Positions 36,728-45,726 of a stretch of DNA of 64,000 nt are shown here, one piece after another (the stretch's first letter is position 1; each line of letters begins with the position of its first letter). A program made the translations under genes and the position numbers. Origin of the DNA: Lysobacter sp. Root76. Lineage in GTDB: Bacteria; Pseudomonadota; Gammaproteobacteria; Xanthomonadales; Xanthomonadaceae. The stretch lies in the NCBI RefSeq assembly GCF_001428685.1, contig NZ_LMIK01000005.1, positions 639,224-703,223 of the forward strand, read 5' to 3'. The notes under the pieces are model-generated. The model had not been told where the DNA came from and ran no database searches. It saw nothing but the letters and a program-made list of their open reading frames with translations.

Positions 36728-36755
36728 ACACTAGACGCGAAACAGCGGCTAGTGT
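36728..36755. promoter_or_regulatory. Inverted repeat upstream of the ABC exporter operon
   Basis: ACACTAG (36728-36734) and CTAGTGT (36749-36755) are perfect arms 14 bases apart, ending 7 bases before the adaptor start codon. It is a candidate repressor site or leader hairpin. Confidence 0.4.
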
Positions 36756-36841
36756 GACCGCAGCCCGCCGCATGTGCCAACCTGCCGGAAGTCAGTTTCT
36801 GTCAGCAGTCGGCGAAGGCGCCAGCCGCGCCAAGACGGTAC

Positions 36842-36856
36842 GTAACATCTTGTTAC
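36842..36856. promoter_or_regulatory. Second inverted repeat upstream of the ABC exporter operon
   Basis: GTAACA-TCT-TGTTAC is a perfect dyad with a 3-base centre, about 120 bases upstream of the adaptor start and 26 bases beyond the DUF11-gene stop. AT-rich dyads of this form are common operator types. Confidence 0.4.
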
Positions 36857-36882
36857 AGCTCGATACGCGCTCCCGGCCAGCG

Positions 36883-38754
36883 TCAGTAGGCCGCCGCATT
36901 CGGATCGAAGATCACCGGCACCAGCACGTTGACGCAGGCGCCGACCGGCAGATCGACACCGGAGATGGCGACCGTATTGCCGCCGATCGCGCCGCCGCTG
37001 GCGGGGCAGCCGCCGCCGCCGGTGCCGCTGCAGGTCCAGGGCGCGGTCAGGGTCACGCCGTTGGGCAGCGCGTCGTTGATGGTCGCGCCGGTGGCGCCGT
37101 CGGGACCGGTCGGGTTGCAGGCCTGCAAGGTGTAGGTCGTGGTCGCGCCCGGCGTGTAGGTGGTCGCGTTGCCGGTTTCGCTCTTGCTGATGGTCAGGTC
37201 GGCGCACATCGGATCGATCGCGGCGCTGGCGGTGTTGTTGGCGTTGCCGCCGGGTGCGGGCGTGACGTATCCGGCCTGCACCGCGGTGCCTTCGGCCAGC
37301 GGCGCGTTGGTCGCGATGCTGGCGTTGTTGCTGACCGCGGTGCATTGGGTCGCGCCCAGCGTGGCGTTGACGGTGTAGGTGACGAAGCCGCCGGCGGTGC
37401 CGCCGGTGCCGGCCGGCAAGCTCGCGTTGCCGGAGATCGCGCCGCTGCCGCTGGCCGCCGGACACACGCCGCCATTGCCGCCCGCGCAGGTCCAGGAGGC
37501 GAACGTCAAACCGGCGGGCACCGCGTCGGAGACCGTCGCGACCGCGTCGTGCGCCGTGAGATCGCCGAACGTCGGCTTGGCGGTGTTGTTGCGGTAGGTG
37601 ACGGTGAACTGAGTGGTGCTGCCGGCGGGCGGCGTGGCATTGCCGCTGACGGTCTTGGTGGTCAGCAGGTCGACGTCGTTGTCGAGGATGGTGAGCGTGG
37701 CGGTGTTCTGCACCGTCGCGCTGCCGCAGGTGGTGGTCGAGGCCAGCGTGTAGGCGGCCGCGTCGGGCAGTACCTGCACCAGCACGGTTTCGTTGTCCTC
37801 GATCGTGCTGTCGTCGAGGACGGTGAGCGGAATCGGGAAACGGTTGTCGTCGTAGGTGCCGGCGGGAATCAGGACGTTGACGTTGGCGCCGGTGCTGTAG
37901 TCGCTGCCGGCGGTCGCGCTGCCGCCGGTGACGTTGACCAGCACGGTGATGCCGCCGGCCGGCACGGTGCCGGTGATGCGGATCGTCGGCACCGAGGGCA
38001 CGGCCTGGCCTTCGCGGGTGGTGTAGGTGACCGGATCGAACTCCAGATAGGGGCGCAGGGTGATCTGGATATCGTCGAGGAAGTTGCCCGAACCGCTGCC
38101 GCCTACCGCCTGGAAACCCAGGTCATGGTTACCGCTGGTGCCGTTCCAGTTGAAGCTGCCCGAGTAGTCGGCCCAGCCGTTGCCGCCCGCGCCGACCGTG
38201 CAACCGATGTTGTCGATGCTGCCGCCGTCCACGCAGACCGGAGGGGCGCCGGCCAGCGTCGTGCTCGACAGCACCGCGACCGTGTTGGCCGTGCTGTCGA
38301 CAGTGAAGTTCATGACGTCGGGCACGGTCGTGCTGTTGCGGCCGCGGTGGCTGAGTTTCCAGTCCACGCGTTCGCCGTTGGTCAGGCAGATGGTCTGCGA
38401 CAGGCGCGAGGCGACGTAGGCGTTGAGTTCGGCGTGTTGGTTGCCGGCGCGGGGCGGTACGCCGCTGAAGTTGGGGCCGCGCCAGATCTCGATCGGGCCG
38501 GTGATCGCGCTGCCGCCGGGTTGGCCGGCGAGGCTGCAACTGCCGCTGACGAGATTGGAGGGGTGGTCGGTGTTCCAGCCCGGCACCACGCTGGAAGAGA
38601 CGATCAGGTAGCAGCTGTTGCCGGTCAGTGCCGGCTGTTCGAAACCCAGATTGACGAAAGTGCGCTGCACCTGCGCTGCGGCGTCCGGTGCGAAAACGGC
38701 CGCGACCACGGCCAATCCCAGGGCGCCGAGACGGCGCGATGCGTGATCCAGCAT
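36883..38754 (-). CDS. Secreted DUF11/Calx-beta surface protein
   Basis: A 623-residue exported protein: MLDHASRRLGALGLAVVAAV ... AAAQ signal peptide, then a lectin/PEP-like N-terminal module (VNLGFEQPALTGNSCYLIVS; RAGNQHAELNAYVAS) resembling proteins that bind surfaces. A Calx-beta-like domain (VTYTTREGQAVPSVPTIRIT ... STIEDNETVLVQV) follows, then two DUF11 beta-sandwich modules, the last with DLTISKSETGNATTYTPGAT and ending DPNAAAY. GGAGGAAGGG stands just before the ATG at 38754. The last ~105 residues are clearly paralogous to the C-terminus of the next gene upstream. Function unknown; adhesion or envelope decoration is inferred. Confidence 0.78.
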   Translation of the reverse strand: MLDHASRRLGALGLAVVAAVFAPDAAAQVQRTFVNLGFEQPALTGNSCYLIVSSSVVPGWNTDHPSNLVSGSCSLAGQPGGSAITGPIEIWRGPNFSGVPPRAGNQHAELNAYVASRLSQTICLTNGERVDWKLSHRGRNSTTVPDVMNFTVDSTANTVAVLSSTTLAGAPPVCVDGGSIDNIGCTVGAGGNGWADYSGSFNWNGTSGNHDLGFQAVGGSGSGNFLDDIQITLRPYLEFDPVTYTTREGQAVPSVPTIRITGTVPAGGITVLVNVTGGSATAGSDYSTGANVNVLIPAGTYDDNRFPIPLTVLDDSTIEDNETVLVQVLPDAAAYTLASTTTCGSATVQNTATLTILDNDVDLLTTKTVSGNATPPAGSTTQFTVTYRNNTAKPTFGDLTAHDAVATVSDAVPAGLTFASWTCAGGNGGVCPAASGSGAISGNASLPAGTGGTAGGFVTYTVNATLGATQCTAVSNNASIATNAPLAEGTAVQAGYVTPAPGGNANNTASAAIDPMCADLTISKSETGNATTYTPGATTTYTLQACNPTGPDGATGATINDALPNGVTLTAPWTCSGTGGGGCPASGGAIGGNTVAISGVDLPVGACVNVLVPVIFDPNAAAY

Positions 38755-39208
38755 TCCCTTCCTCCCTGACGTCCGCTGCCGGCGGGGGCAGCGAGCCTGT
38801 TCCAGCGCGGCCGTTGCGGGCCTCGCAGCGCGGTCGCGCTGCAAGGGATCACGTCACGGCCGCCTCGGCGCGGCCATCCCCGGTCGCGTCTTTTGACTTA
38901 CTGATGCCACGCAATTTACACATTACTGGCGCGGGAGGGTGATCCATCGCGGTGGATCGGCGCCGTGGCCCGATTCAGCGGTCGGCTAATGGGAGAGAAG
39001 CGGACCGGCATCGAGACCTGCAGTAGCGGCCTGCAGGGGCCATCGGGTCAGGCTGCGCCCCGCGGGTGCCAGCGGGACGACCGCTGCGTCGGCAGCCTGG
39101 GAGGCGCGACGCGCAGGAGCGCGTCATCTCCATCGCATACGGCGACGAGCCATCGTCGCCGCCGCGTTGCCCGAGCCGATAGCGCGCGACGCGGTATCGG
39201 CGGTCGTA
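38755..39208. other. Intergenic region between the two DUF11-protein genes
   Basis: These 454 bases show no convincing gene. They hold a perfect 8-bp hairpin GGCGACGA/TCGTCGCC at 39141-39160, 49 bases beyond the stop of the upstream DUF11 gene on minus, which could end its transcript but has no T-run. A short AT-richer patch around 38885-38935 probably contains the promoter of the 38754 gene. Confidence 0.45.
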
Positions 39209-41230
39209 TCAGTAGTTGCTGGGGTCGGCGCTGAAGCGCACCGGCACACTGACGTTGACGCAGGCGCCGACGGGCAGGTCGATGCCGGCGACCGCGACCG
39301 AGGTGCCGTTGGCCGCACCGCCGCTAGCCGGACAAATGCCGCCGCCGCTGCCGTTGCAGCTCCAGGGGCCGGTCAGGGTCACGCCGTTGGGCAGCGGATC
39401 GTTGACGGTCGCGCCGGTGGCGGCGTCGGGACCGGCGGTGTTGCAGGCCTGCAGGGTGTAGGTGCTGGTCGCGCCCGGAGTGAAAGCGGTGGCGCCGCCG
39501 ATCTCGGACTTGGTGATCGTCAGGTCGGCGGTGACCAGGCGGTTGTTGTAGGTGCAGTTGATGTCGGCACGCGCGCGCAGCGCACTGCTCGGCACGGTCA
39601 GCACCGCGCCTGCGAGCGTGCCGAAGCTGGCCGGGTTGCCGGTGATCGCGGCATTGGCGTCGCTGCAGCTGGCACTGGCCGGCACCCAACCGGCGGGCAC
39701 GGTCTCGGTGATCGTCACTGCGGTCGCGGGCGCGCTCACGTTGGCCGAGGCCGAGGTGGCCGGCGTCGCCGACGCGGTGGTGGTGACGGAGAACGCGGCG
39801 CTGCTCAGATTGGTCGCGGTGAAGTTGAAGGTGCCGGTCTGGGTTTGGCTAATCTTGCTGATGCGCAGGGTCGGAGTCAGCGCCGGCAGCACCAGGCGGT
39901 AGTCCTCGACTTCGCCGTCGGTCGACACCCCGGTCGGGTCGGCGACCGCGGCCAGGGTCGGCGCCAGGCGCAGGCGCATATAGCTGGTGCTCTGGGCGAC
40001 GTAGCCGGTGCCGGTGGGCAGGGTCCAGGTCAGCGAGACGGTGTTGCTGCCGGAGGGACAGGTCCCGGCGTTGGAGGCTTCGCTGGCGTCGAACACGCCG
40101 TTGCCGTTGAAGTCGATCCAGCCGCGTAACCGCGCCGGACCGACGCAGGCGACGTTGGCGATGGTGTAGTTGCCGCCCGGCAGCGCGTTGGGCGCGGCCA
40201 CGTTGGCATAGCCGGCGCCGAGCGGGCCGTTGGTCTTGGGCAGGGCGTCGACGTCGCTGCCGCCGACCGCGCCGGTGGCGTCGGAGTCGGGCTGCACGGT
40301 CGCGCCCAGGCGCGCGTTGTAGACCAGGGTCGCCAGGTTGGCCGGGTTGTTGAAGTTGACGCCGTTGGCCGCTACGCCGCCGGTCCAGGCCGAGTTGAGC
40401 ACATGCGCGGCGATGCCGTAGCTGGTCGGGATCGCCTCGGAGAATTCCAGTTCCAGCACCGCGCCCACCGCGACCGCGGACACGCCGCCGCCGCGCGCGA
40501 TCACGCGCGCGCCGGTGGCGCCGTCGACGAAACCGACCAGCGAGGGGCCGGCGCGCAGACTGGCGGTGGCGTTGCCTTCGCAACTGGTCTGCGGTGCGGT
40601 CGGGCCGTTGAAGCGCACTTCCTGCGGGGTGCCGGCGATCACGTTGACCGTGCTCGAACTGCCGCACTGCGAGATCTGGTCGATCACGCGCAGGGTGCCG
40701 CCGCTGGTCAGGCGCGCGGCCACGTATTCGCTGCCGCCGCTGGCTTCCGCATCGGCGAACACCAGGCCGGTCAACGCGAACGGCGCGCCGCCCAGGGTCG
40801 CCGAGCAGTTGAAGTTGAACTCGACCGTGGCGCCGCCGTTGACGCGCAGGCCCGCCGACAAGGTGTTCGGGTTGGCGCCGGTGCCGGGCTGGTTGCCGCC
40901 GATGTTGTACAGCTCGTCCAGGCCGTCGCCCTGCCAGCTGCCCGGCGTGTACACGAACAGCCCCTGGGTGCCGGCGGTGGTGGTCGCACCCGACAGGGTG
41001 CAGGTGATGTCGAGGCGGTTGGCCGTGGTCGCCGGCGTGCCGATGTTGAAGCCGCGGGTGATGGTCGCGCCGTTGTAGACGTCCTGGCCGTTGTTGCCCC
41101 AGTCGACCCAGAAGATGCGCGAGCGATGCACGCCGCTGCCGCCGGTGGCGAACTGCGCGTGCGCGAATTGCGGAAGCAGCGCGGCAGCAGCCAGCGCCAG
41201 CGTCAGAGCCAGACGTATCGTCGCTTTCAC
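39209..41230 (-). CDS. Secreted CshA-like/GEVED/DUF11 surface protein
   Basis: A 673-residue exported protein with signal peptide MKATIRLALTLALAAAALLP ... FAHAQ. Residues ~28-240 resemble the N-terminal domain of CshA/CshB-type fibrillar adhesin-related proteins (SRIFWVDWGNNG, LTGLVFADAEASGGSEYVAA). A GEVED-type module follows (GWIDFNGNGVFDASEAS ... TDGEVEDYRLVLP), then a spondin-like Ig module and a C-terminal DUF11 module ending ADPSNY. The final ~105 residues match those of the 36883 gene nearly position for position. No catalytic motif is visible; a surface or adhesion role is inferred. Confidence 0.8.
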   Translation of the reverse strand: MKATIRLALTLALAAAALLPQFAHAQFATGGSGVHRSRIFWVDWGNNGQDVYNGATITRGFNIGTPATTANRLDITCTLSGATTTAGTQGLFVYTPGSWQGDGLDELYNIGGNQPGTGANPNTLSAGLRVNGGATVEFNFNCSATLGGAPFALTGLVFADAEASGGSEYVAARLTSGGTLRVIDQISQCGSSSTVNVIAGTPQEVRFNGPTAPQTSCEGNATASLRAGPSLVGFVDGATGARVIARGGGVSAVAVGAVLELEFSEAIPTSYGIAAHVLNSAWTGGVAANGVNFNNPANLATLVYNARLGATVQPDSDATGAVGGSDVDALPKTNGPLGAGYANVAAPNALPGGNYTIANVACVGPARLRGWIDFNGNGVFDASEASNAGTCPSGSNTVSLTWTLPTGTGYVAQSTSYMRLRLAPTLAAVADPTGVSTDGEVEDYRLVLPALTPTLRISKISQTQTGTFNFTATNLSSAAFSVTTTASATPATSASANVSAPATAVTITETVPAGWVPASASCSDANAAITGNPASFGTLAGAVLTVPSSALRARADINCTYNNRLVTADLTITKSEIGGATAFTPGATSTYTLQACNTAGPDAATGATVNDPLPNGVTLTGPWSCNGSGGGICPASGGAANGTSVAVAGIDLPVGACVNVSVPVRFSADPSNY

Positions 41231-41385
41231 AAACTATCCCCGTTGAATGCCGGCGAGCGGCACGGGGCCGCGGTCGCCGGTGGTGCGGGCCGGCTGGATT
41301 CTAGTGACGGCTGTCACAATCTCGGCCCAAGCCGCGCACTCTAACGGGTATTTGTTGTGCCTGAAAGCGTTTTAAGCGTGCCGCT

Positions 41386-42768
41386 TTACTGCCCCGGATT
41401 CGCCTGCGATTGCAGCAGGGCGTAGGCCGCGCGCAGGCCCTGGGCCTCGCCGCCGGCGGGGCGGCCGGGGCGGTCGGCGTCGTTCCAGCTGTACACGTCC
41501 AAGTGCGCCCAGGGCAGGGCGGCCGGGACAAAGCGCTCCAGGTACAAGGCCGCGGTGACCGAGCCGGCCATCTTCGAGGGCCCGGCATTGGCGATGTCGG
41601 CGATCGGGCTGGTGAGGTAGCGCAGGTAGGGGCGCCACAGCGGCATCCGCCACAGCGGGTCGCGCTGCTGCAGGCCGGCGTCGAGCCAGCGCTGGGCCAG
41701 GGCTTCGTCGTTGCTGTACAGCGCCGGCAGGTCCGGGCCCAGCGCGATCCGCGCCGCGCCGGTCAGGGTCGCGAAGTCCAGCACCAGCGCCGGCGACAGT
41801 TCGCCGGCGTGGGTCAGCGCGTCGCACAGCACCACCCTGCCTTCGGCGTCGGTGTTGTCGATCTCCACGCTGATGCCCTGGCGGGTGGCGATGACCTCGC
41901 CGGGACGGAAGGCGTCCGGGCCGATCGCGTTCTCCACCGCCGGCACCAGCAGGGTGATGCGCAGCGGCAGCTTGCGCGCCATCACCAGTTCGGCCAGGGC
42001 GATCGCGTGCGCGGCGCCGCCCATGTCCTTCTTCATGTTGCGCATGCCGTCGGCCGGCTTGAGGTCGAGGCCGCCGGTGTCGAAGCACACGCCCTTGCCG
42101 ACCAGGGCGATGTGCGGATGCGCCTCGTCGCCCCAGCTCAGGCGGATCAGGCGCGGCGCGCGGTGCGAAGCGCGGCCGACCGCGTGGATCGCGGGGAAGT
42201 TCTGCGCCAGCAGTTCGTCGCCGGTGACCGCGTCGATGCGCGCCCCGTGCTGCTGGGCGATCTCGCGCGCGACCGCTTCCAGCTGCTCCGGCCCCATGTG
42301 CTCGGTCGGAGTGTTGATCAGGTCGCGCACGCGCAAGCAGGCGGCGAGCACGGCGAAGGTTTCGCTGTTGTCGCCGTCGACCAGCAACAGCGCCGGCGCG
42401 CGCGGCGGCTGCTTGTAGCGGCTGAAACGGTAGCTGCCCAGGCCCCAGCCCAGGCGCAGCGCGGCCAGGGTCGCGGCGTTGGGCGCGCCTTCCACGCGCC
42501 AGGTCCGCGCCGGCAGGCCGAACGCGGCATGGCTGTACGAATACGGATCCAGCGCGTCGGCGATACCGAGCACCGCGCCGCCCAGGCCGCCGTCGGCGGC
42601 GGGCAGGCTCAGCAGCGTGCCCGGCGAGGCGTCGAAGCCCTGCGCAGCGATCCAGGCCGCGGCCGGCGCCGGCAGCGTCGCGCGCCAGGCGGCGAAGTCC
42701 GCGCGCGCGACCAGATGCAGCGGCAGCGCGTCGGTGGCGGAGTCGGTAAAGCCCAGGGGCAGGTTCAT
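41386..42768 (-). CDS. Leucyl aminopeptidase (M17 family)
   Basis: A 460-residue cytosolic di-zinc/manganese aminopeptidase. The metal-binding core is intact: LVGKGVCFDTGGLDLKPADG supplies Lys and Asp ligands, DMGGAA and NTDAEGRVVLCDAL supply Asp/Glu and catalytic Arg, and DFATLTGA follows. It is shorter than E. coli PepA (503), like many Xanthomonadaceae M17 paralogues. The start codon overlaps the stop of the HAD gene by four bases, so the two are coupled. Confidence 0.93.
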   Translation of the reverse strand: MNLPLGFTDSATDALPLHLVARADFAAWRATLPAPAAAWIAAQGFDASPGTLLSLPAADGGLGGAVLGIADALDPYSYSHAAFGLPARTWRVEGAPNAATLAALRLGWGLGSYRFSRYKQPPRAPALLLVDGDNSETFAVLAACLRVRDLINTPTEHMGPEQLEAVAREIAQQHGARIDAVTGDELLAQNFPAIHAVGRASHRAPRLIRLSWGDEAHPHIALVGKGVCFDTGGLDLKPADGMRNMKKDMGGAAHAIALAELVMARKLPLRITLLVPAVENAIGPDAFRPGEVIATRQGISVEIDNTDAEGRVVLCDALTHAGELSPALVLDFATLTGAARIALGPDLPALYSNDEALAQRWLDAGLQQRDPLWRMPLWRPYLRYLTSPIADIANAGPSKMAGSVTAALYLERFVPAALPWAHLDVYSWNDADRPGRPAGGEAQGLRAAYALLQSQANPGQ

Positions 42769-43496
42769 GCGGCGGCGGTATCCGGGGTCTGGGCCGCGTC
42801 CAGCCAGTCGGCGAGCGCGGCGAGGGTGTCGAATTCGAGGTCGGGACGCAGGCCGGCATGCGGCCATTGGCGGCGTTGGCCGGCGCCGTCGACGCGGTTG
42901 ATCCAGCAGCTGCGCAGCCCGGCGCGGTGCGCGCCGACCACATCCAGCTCGATGTCGTCGCCCACGTGCAGCACGTGCTGCGGCTCGCAGTCCAGGCGCG
43001 TGCAGGCGGCGTGGAAGATGCTGGCGGCCGGCTTGGCTTCGCCGTGTTCGCGTGCGCCGAGCTGGAACCGGAACAGATGCATCAGCCCGATCCGTTCCAG
43101 ATCGGCATTGCCGTTGCTGAGCGCGGCCAGCGGCACGCGCGCGGCCAGGCGGTCCAGCGCAGCCAGGCTGTCGTCGTAGTGCTCGACCTCGCAGCGCGCG
43201 GCGAAGAACACATCGAACGCCGGCGCGACCAGGGCCGGATCGTCGCCGGAATCGCGCAGCATGCGTTCCAGGGTGAGTTTGCGCTGGTGCGTGAAGTCGT
43301 GCGCCAGGTGCGGGTGTTCGGCCGCGACCTGATCGCGCAGGGCGCGCATCGCGGCGGCCGGCCAGCGCTCGGCGGTGCGCGGGGCGTGTTGGCGCAGCCA
43401 TTCGCCCAGCACGCGTTCGGCGTGGATCATCACCGGGGCGATCGGCCAGAGGGTGTCGTCGAGATCGAGGGTGATGGCGCGGACGGGGAAAGTCAT
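42765..43496 (-). CDS. HAD-superfamily phosphatase (YigB-like)
   Basis: A 243-residue HAD hydrolase. Motif I is LDLDDTLWPI with nucleophile Asp11 and general acid Asp13; motif II lies in VPLAALSNGNADL; motif III/IV is in HVLHVGDDIELDVVGAHRAG. The helical cap follows motif I. The sequence is closest in appearance to YigB, which dephosphorylates FMN and other small phosphates; the substrate is inference. It begins 77 bases after the AI-2E-type permease stop and overlaps the aminopeptidase start. Confidence 0.87.
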   Translation of the reverse strand: MTFPVRAITLDLDDTLWPIAPVMIHAERVLGEWLRQHAPRTAERWPAAAMRALRDQVAAEHPHLAHDFTHQRKLTLERMLRDSGDDPALVAPAFDVFFAARCEVEHYDDSLAALDRLAARVPLAALSNGNADLERIGLMHLFRFQLGAREHGEAKPAASIFHAACTRLDCEPQHVLHVGDDIELDVVGAHRAGLRSCWINRVDGAGQRRQWPHAGLRPDLEFDTLAALADWLDAAQTPDTAAA

Positions 43497-43573
43497 CCCG
43501 CCATTTTAGCGCGTATTGCCTGTGCGACCCCGCCGGATCCACGGCGAACGCCTGGGGGTTTTCACCCAGGCCG

Positions 43574-44704
43574 TCACTCCAGCAGCTTGGACCACTTTTC
43601 CAGGCTTTCGATCCGCGCCAGCACCAGCTTCACGCAGACCAGCATCGGCACCGCCAGCAACAGGCCGACGATGCCCCACAGCCAGCCGAAGATCATCAGC
43701 GCCAGGATCAGCACCAGCGGCGACAGGCGCATGCGCCGGCCGAGCACGATCGGGGTCACGATCTGGCCCTCGATGGTGTGCAGCACCAGGTACAGGCCGG
43801 CCGGCAGCAGCGCGCGCCAGACCTCGTCGAAGGCGACGAAACCCATCAGCAGCATGGTCACCATGCCGATCAGCGGGCCGACATACGGCGCGAAGTTCAG
43901 CACCGCCGCCATCGTGCCCCACAGCAGCGCCTCCGGCAGCGGCACGCCCAGCCAGAACAGCGCGCCGGCCAGGGCCAGTCCCAGCGCGGTGTTGATCAGG
44001 CTGATGGTGAGCACGTAGCGCGAGATCTCGCGCTCGATCGACTGCAGGATGTCGACGGTGACCTTGCGCTCGCGCAAGCCCGGCAACAAGCCGATCGCGT
44101 TGCGCTGCAGGCTTTCGCCGTAGACCATGAAGAAGAAGGTCAGCAGCACCACCGCCAGCACCGAGGCCACGTACTTGGGCGTGGAGGTGAGCGACCTGTA
44201 AGGGTCGTTGAGCTCGGTCTTGACCACCTGCACCGGCTTGGCCGTGCTTTCGCCGCCGGCGGCGCGGGCGATGTTCTGCGCGGCGCGGTTGGCTTCCTGC
44301 ATCGGCCTGGTCATCTCGCGCAGTTTCGGCGCGAGCTGCTTCATCTCGCGCGGCACCTGGCGCACCCACTCGCCGGCCGGTTCGATCAGTTGATTGGCCA
44401 ACAGCCCGGCCGCCGCCAGGCCGCCGATCAGCACGATCAGCGCCCCGGCGAAACGCGGCAGCCACAGCTTGTGCAGGCCGCGGATGATCGGGTTGCCGAT
44501 CAGGGCGAAGAACGCCGCCAGCAGGATCGGCAGGATCAGCGCCTGCGCGGCCCACAGGGTGGCGCCGACCGCCAGCGTCGCCAGCACCACCACCGAAGCC
44601 GGTGCGCGCGGCCGCGGCGGCGAGCGCCGCGCGCCGCCGTCCTCGTTCGGTGCAGGTGCGGCGGGCTCGGGTTCGGGGTCGTTATCGGCAGGCGCGGCGT
44701 TCAA
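43574..44704 (-). CDS. AI-2E family transporter (PerM/TqsA superfamily)
   Basis: A 376-residue protein with about eight membrane helices. After a polar, acidic N-terminus comes VVLATLAVGATLWAAQALIL, and the family's central features GTMAAVLNFAPYVGPLIGMV and LYLVLHTIEGQIVTPIVLGR are clear. The superfamily includes TqsA (autoinducer-2 export) and many sodium/proton antiporters, so the name should not be read as proof of quorum signalling. Its start overlaps the preceding hypothetical gene by four bases. Confidence 0.88.
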   Translation of the reverse strand: MNAAPADNDPEPEPAAPAPNEDGGARRSPPRPRAPASVVVLATLAVGATLWAAQALILPILLAAFFALIGNPIIRGLHKLWLPRFAGALIVLIGGLAAAGLLANQLIEPAGEWVRQVPREMKQLAPKLREMTRPMQEANRAAQNIARAAGGESTAKPVQVVKTELNDPYRSLTSTPKYVASVLAVVLLTFFFMVYGESLQRNAIGLLPGLRERKVTVDILQSIEREISRYVLTISLINTALGLALAGALFWLGVPLPEALLWGTMAAVLNFAPYVGPLIGMVTMLLMGFVAFDEVWRALLPAGLYLVLHTIEGQIVTPIVLGRRMRLSPLVLILALMIFGWLWGIVGLLLAVPMLVCVKLVLARIESLEKWSKLLE

Positions 44705-45105
44705 AAGTCGATCGGGTCGGCAGTGGAACGCACAGCTTGCACCGTCGCCTCGGCGCGCGCCATGACGGCTTCGTCACCGTCCTCGACCGCGGCGGCGACC
44801 GCCTCGGTGTTCTCGGCCGCGCGCTCGGCCTGGCCCGCGGCGACGCCGGCCGTGGTGCCGGCGAACAGGCTCGACAGCATCGACACCATCTGCATCAGGC
44901 CGCCGCTCTTGGCCGCCACCCGCAGAGGTTCGGCGCGGCCGACCACGAAGCCGCTCGCCAGCCCGGCGATCACGATCCGGCCGGGCGTCCAGGTCTCGCG
45001 CCAGGAGCCTTTGATCCGGTCGAAGTGGGCGACCAGGCGCCGCTCCTGTGCCTCGACCACGTCCTCGGCCTGGTGCACCTTGGTGATCAGCTGTTCGAAA
45101 CTCAC
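44701..45105 (-). CDS. Hypothetical protein coupled to the AI-2E-type permease
   Basis: A 134-residue protein starting MSFEQLITKVHQAEDVVEAQ. One hydrophobic stretch (GRIVIAGLASGFVVG) lies at ~43-57, another weaker near LMQMVSMLSSLFAG, and the C-terminus is an acidic Ala/Glu helix. No characterised family is recognised, but its position after YqjD- and YqjE-like genes is where E. coli carries yqjK, so it may be a functional counterpart. ATGA overlap with the permease gene indicates coupling. Confidence 0.65.
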   Translation of the reverse strand: MSFEQLITKVHQAEDVVEAQERRLVAHFDRIKGSWRETWTPGRIVIAGLASGFVVGRAEPLRVAAKSGGLMQMVSMLSSLFAGTTAGVAAGQAERAAENTEAVAAAVEDGDEAVMARAEATVQAVRSTADPIDF

Positions 45106-45151
45106 GGGGCGTGCCTCGCAGGACGGTGGATCGAAGGGGATGCGCGACGGC

Positions 45152-45718
45152 TCAGGGCGGGGTCACGTCGATGCCGCGCTCGTCCTTGTCGCCGCCGGGC
45201 TGGTCCGGCGGCCAACGCCGGGTGGCCTCGCGCGCCGACTCCGGCGAACCCGGGGTCGGGGTGACGTCGGCCAGTTCGCCGATGCCCAGCCGCGCCAGCT
45301 GCCGGCGCGTGGCCTGCATGCGGGTATGTTCGAAATAGCGCGCCGCCTGCCATCCGGCCCAGCCCGTCACCACCAGGCTCAGCAGCGCGCTCAGCAGCAG
45401 CGCCAGCGACCACGGCATGCCCAGGCTGCGGTTGAGGAACACGATCAGGGTCGCCATCAGCAGCAACCAGGCCGAACCGCCGAACGCGATCGCCACGCCC
45501 ATCAAGGCCAGGGCGCGGCCCAAGGCGCTGCGCGCCAGCGAGATGTCGGCCGCGACCAGACTGCGCAGCGCCTTGACGGTATCGCCGGCCGCGCCCAGAC
45601 CGGCGCGGCCGGTATCGCCGAGCTGGCGCAGCGATTCCAGCAGATCCGGCGCCGCATCCGCCGGCGGGGGATCCTCGCCCGGCGGCTGCGGCTCGCGTTC
45701 GTCCCCCGTGACTTGCAT
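45152..45718 (-). CDS. Phage holin-like/YqjE family membrane protein
   Basis: A 188-residue protein with a Pro/Asp/Glu-rich N-terminus, a helical section (LVAADISLARSALGRALALM) and two strong membrane helices (VAIAFGGSAWLLLMATLIVF and LALLLSALLSLVVTGWAGWQ). This is the Phage_holin_3_6/YqjE pattern. Despite the name these are chromosomal membrane proteins, not lysis proteins. It begins 8 bases after the YqjD-like gene. Confidence 0.75.
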   Translation of the reverse strand: MQVTGDEREPQPPGEDPPPADAAPDLLESLRQLGDTGRAGLGAAGDTVKALRSLVAADISLARSALGRALALMGVAIAFGGSAWLLLMATLIVFLNRSLGMPWSLALLLSALLSLVVTGWAGWQAARYFEHTRMQATRRQLARLGIGELADVTPTPGSPESAREATRRWPPDQPGGDKDERGIDVTPP

Positions 45719-45726
45719 GCGGCGGC

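Noticed and set aside
45152-45718. Prophage remnant suggested by the holin-like protein
   Set aside because: No other phage genes are nearby; its neighbours identify it as a chromosomal YqjE-type protein.
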